Below, piece by piece: positions 47,338 to 49,817 of a stretch of 49,817 nucleotides of DNA. The stretch covers positions 1 to 49,817 of the forward strand of contig JAFRRP010000010.1 of the NCBI GenBank assembly GCA_017428085.1. The letters are read 5' to 3'. A program made the position numbers and the translations under genes. The DNA is from Clostridia bacterium. GTDB lineage: Bacteria > Bacillota > Clostridia > Oscillospirales > Acutalibacteraceae. The stretch's first letter is position 1. Each line of letters starts with the position of its first letter. Below the pieces are notes generated by a model. It was not told the DNA's origin. It searched no databases and saw only the letters and a list, made by a program, of their open reading frames with translations.

Positions 47338-47808
47338 GTGCCAAGAAGAGGCAATATCGCAAAACGTGACGTTTTGCCGGATCCGCTTTACAACTCAAAG
47401 CTCGTCACCCGCCTGATCAACAGCGTGATGTATGACGGCAAAAAGGGCGTCGCTCAGAAAATCGTATACGACGCTTTTGAAATTATCAGAACCAAAACAG
47501 GCAAAGAGCCCCTCGAAGTGTTCGAGGCCGCAATGGAGAACGTGATGCCGCTGCTTGAGGTCAAAGCGCGCCGTGTCGGCGGTTCCACGTATCAGGTACC
47601 CATGGAAGTCCGCCCCGAAAGACGGCTGACGCTTGGTCTCAGATGGATCACGCTGTACGCCAGAGCCCGTTCGGAGCGCACCATGAAGGAGCGCCTTGCC
47701 AACGAGATCATGGACGCCGTCAACCAGACCGGCTCGGCTTACAAAAAGAGAGAAGACACGCACAAGATGGCCGAGGCCAACAAGGCGTTCTCCCACTTCC
47801 GTTGGTAA
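47338..47808 (+). CDS. rpsG: 30S ribosomal protein S7
   Basis: 156 residues; binds the 3' domain of 16S rRNA and nucleates head assembly. The conserved start [40 protein letters not shown] and the C-terminus [14 protein letters not shown] match the family. The GTG at 47338 is the start, with AAGGAGGG 8 bases upstream; the in-frame ATG at 47320 overlaps that site and adds no conserved residues. Confidence 0.97.
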   Translation: MPRRGNIAKRDVLPDPLYNSKLVTRLINSVMYDGKKGVAQKIVYDAFEIIRTKTGKEPLEVFEAAMENVMPLLEVKARRVGGSTYQVPMEVRPERRLTLGLRWITLYARARSERTMKERLANEIMDAVNQTGSAYKKREDTHKMAEANKAFSHFRW

Positions 47809-47873
47809 GATCCGTTTCCAGACAATCGTTTTTCATTTTCTCTGTTTGTTGAACTGTTGTTTTGGAGGAAATT

Positions 47874-49817
47874 ATGCCCAGACAGGTCGCACTTGATCTA
47901 ACCAGAAACATCGGTATCATGGCGCACATCGACGCCGGTAAGACCACCACCACCGAACGCATCCTGTTCTACACCGGGATCAACCATAAGATGGGCGAGA
48001 CGCACGACGGCGCCGCCACGATGGACTGGATGGAGCAGGAGCAGGAGAGGGGTATTACCATCACGTCCGCCGCTACCACGTGCTTCTGGAAGGATCACCG
48101 CATCAACATCATCGATACGCCCGGCCATGTGGACTTCACCGTCGAGGTGGAGCGTTCTCTTCGCGTGCTGGACGGTTCCGTTACCGTGCTTTGCGCCAAG
48201 GGCGGCGTGGAGCCCCAGTCGGAGACTGTCTGGCGTCAGGCGGATAAATACCACGTGCCGCGCATGGTGTATATCAACAAGATGGACATCATGGGGGCTA
48301 ACTTCTATCACGTCATCGACATGATGAAGGAGCGCCTGAACTGCAATGCGGTCCCCATCCAGCTGCCCATCGGCGCGGAGGCGGATTTCAGGGGCATTAT
48401 CGATCTGGTGGAAATGAACGCCACTCTTTATGACGACGCCGTCGGTCTGCAGACCGAGGTCGTCGACATACCGGACGACATGATGGAGCTGGCGCAGAAG
48501 TACCATGACGAAATGGTGGAGCACGTGGCGGAGCAGGACGACGTGCTGATGGAAAAGTATCTGGAAGGCGAAGAGCTGACCATACCGGAAATCAAAGCGT
48601 GCATCCGCAAGGCCACCATCGCTAATGACATGGTGCCCGTCATCTGCGGCACGTCCTACCGCAACAAGGGCGTGCAGAAGCTGCTGGACGCCGTCGTCGA
48701 CTATATGCCTTCGCCGCTTGACGTGGGCGCCGTGCACGGGATCAATCCCCGCACCGGCGACGAGGTCACCCGCGAGGTATCGGACGACGCGCCGTTCTCG
48801 GCGTTGGCGTTCAAGATCGCCACGGACCCCTTCGTGGGCAAGCTGTGCTTTACCCGCGTGTATTCGGGTATCGCCGTGGCCGGTTCCACCGTCTACAATT
48901 CAACCAAAGACAAACACGAGCGGCTGGGGCGCATCCTGCAGATGCACGCCAACCACCGGGCTGATCTGGAGCAGTGCTACTGCGGCGACATCTGCGCCGT
49001 GGTGGGCGTGAAAAACACCACCACCGGCGACACGCTTTGCGCTGAAAAGCACCCGATCATCCTGGAACAGATGGAATTCCCGGAGCCCGTTATCAGAGTC
49101 GCCATCGAGCCGAAGACCAAAGCCGGTCAGGAGAAGATGGGCGTCGCGCTGATGAAGCTCTCCGAGGAAGATCCCACGTTCAAATACTACACCGACGAAG
49201 AAACGGGGCAGACCATCATCGCCGGTATGGGCGAGCTGCACCTTGAGATCATCGTGGACAGAATGCTGCGTGAGTTCAAGGTGGAGGCAAACGTCGGCGC
49301 GCCGCAGGTGGCGTACCGCGAGACCATCACGCAGCCTGCCGATTCCGACCTGAAATACGCCCGGCAGTCCGGCGGCCACGGCCAGTACGGTCACGTCAAG
49401 ATCCGCATCGAGCCCAATCCCGAAAAGGGCTTCGAGTTCGTCAACGCCATCGTGGGCGGCGTGATCCCGAAGGAATACATTCCCGCGGTGGAAGCGGGCG
49501 TCAAGGGCGCCATGCAGACCGGCGTGCTGGCGGGCTACGGCGTCGTGGACGTCAAGGTCACGCTGTACGACGGCTCCTACCACGAGGTGGACTCCTCCGA
49601 ACTGGCGTTCAAGCTGGCCGGCTCCATGGCGTTCAAGGACGCGATGGCGAAGGCGGCCCCGGTCCTCATGGAACCCATCATGAAGATCGCCGTTACGGTG
49701 CCGGACGAATATCTCGGCACGGTCATCGGCGACATCACCGCCCGCCGCGGCAATATCTGCGATCAGGAGAACCGCAACGGCGCCACGCAGGTGAACGCCG
49801 ACGTGCCGCTTGCGTCC
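47874..49817 (+). CDS. fusA: elongation factor G, 3' end beyond window
   Basis: The translocation GTPase of translation. 648 residues of about 690 are present; the C-terminus is cut by the window. The G1 motif is [19 protein letters not shown] near residues 17-35, the switch-II/G3 motif [20 protein letters not shown] near residue 80, and the G4 motif [10 protein letters not shown] near residue 136. Domain IV is visible as [26 protein letters not shown] lies 7 bases before ATG 47874. It follows rpsG by 65 bases. Confidence 0.96.
   Translation, partial: MPRQVALDLTRNIGIMAHIDAGKTTTTERILFYTGINHKMGETHDGAATMDWMEQEQERGITITSAATTCFWKDHRINIIDTPGHVDFTVEVERSLRVLDGSVTVLCAKGGVEPQSETVWRQADKYHVPRMVYINKMDIMGANFYHVIDMMKERLNCNAVPIQLPIGAEADFRGIIDLVEMNATLYDDAVGLQTEVVDIPDDMMELAQKYHDEMVEHVAEQDDVLMEKYLEGEELTIPEIKACIRKATIANDMVPVICGTSYRNKGVQKLLDAVVDYMPSPLDVGAVHGINPRTGDEVTREVSDDAPFSALAFKIATDPFVGKLCFTRVYSGIAVAGSTVYNSTKDKHERLGRILQMHANHRADLEQCYCGDICAVVGVKNTTTGDTLCAEKHPIILEQMEFPEPVIRVAIEPKTKAGQEKMGVALMKLSEEDPTFKYYTDEETGQTIIAGMGELHLEIIVDRMLREFKVEANVGAPQVAYRETITQPADSDLKYARQSGGHGQYGHVKIRIEPNPEKGFEFVNAIVGGVIPKEYIPAVEAGVKGAMQTGVLAGYGVVDVKVTLYDGSYHEVDSSELAFKLAGSMAFKDAMAKAAPVLMEPIMKIAVTVPDEYLGTVIGDITARRGNICDQENRNGATQVNADVPLAS

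Overview
The window is GC-rich bacterial chromosome, most likely from a spore-forming anaerobe of the class Clostridia (Oscillospiraceae/Ruminococcaceae-like). This rests on a complete cotJA-cotJB-cotJC spore-coat operon, BspA-type leucine-rich-repeat surface proteins with a DUF6273-like domain, strong AGGAGG ribosome-binding sites, and sigma-A promoters with mostly 17-base spacers. It is an inference from gene content; there is no 16S gene here. I saw no CRISPR array, intact insertion sequence or prophage.

Layout. 1-1085 (-): truncated guaB (IMP dehydrogenase). 1418-6417 (+): a methyltransferase, then a tightly overlapping run of an S66 peptidase-like protein, three GNAT proteins (one of them a tandem GNAT), an AadA-like nucleotidyltransferase and a P-loop kinase-like protein. 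6501-11937 (-): Gfo/Idh/MocA oxidoreductase, neutral-ceramidase-like protein and a large glycoside-hydrolase-like protein. 12211-14193: small secreted protein, LysR regulator and BioY biotin transporter. 14368-19942 (+): ilvE, purA, purB, guaA. 20073-21684: lipoprotein and HSL-type esterase. 21844-25706: potABCD polyamine transporter. 25848-29684: a broken paralogue followed by an intact BspA-like surface protein. 29746-33322: PHP phosphatase (-), then pncC, ktrB, ktrA (+). 33414-34449 (-): cotJ operon. 34761-38858: secreted protein, tRNA-Gly(CCC), tadA, a TIM-barrel isomerase and a PPC-repeat secreted protein. 39168-49817 (+): rpoB, rpoC, rpsL, rpsG and fusA (cut by the window end).

How the genes work together. 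guaB, guaA, purA and purB supply both branches from IMP (to GMP and AMP). potABCD forms one translationally coupled polyamine importer. KtrA and KtrB form a potassium uptake system. rpoBC and the str-type cluster rpsL-rpsG-fusA are housekeeping. The 2442-6417 run combines enzyme types known from antibiotic modification and immunity, and may be a small-molecule detoxification or self-protection set.

The non-coding DNA is unusually structured. The first 10 kb carries at least ten REP-like palindromes, most with a GTAG foot and a CTCA-type loop, whose stems change in a compensated way. The spacers after bioY, purA, purB and ktrB carry a second type of palindrome whose arms are built from short tandem repeats. 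A 22-base unit is repeated three times upstream of the cotJ operon. These repeats, the deleted surface-protein copy with its promoter still in place, and a shared Cys-x2-Cys...His...hydrophobic C-terminal tail are the least conventional parts of the window.
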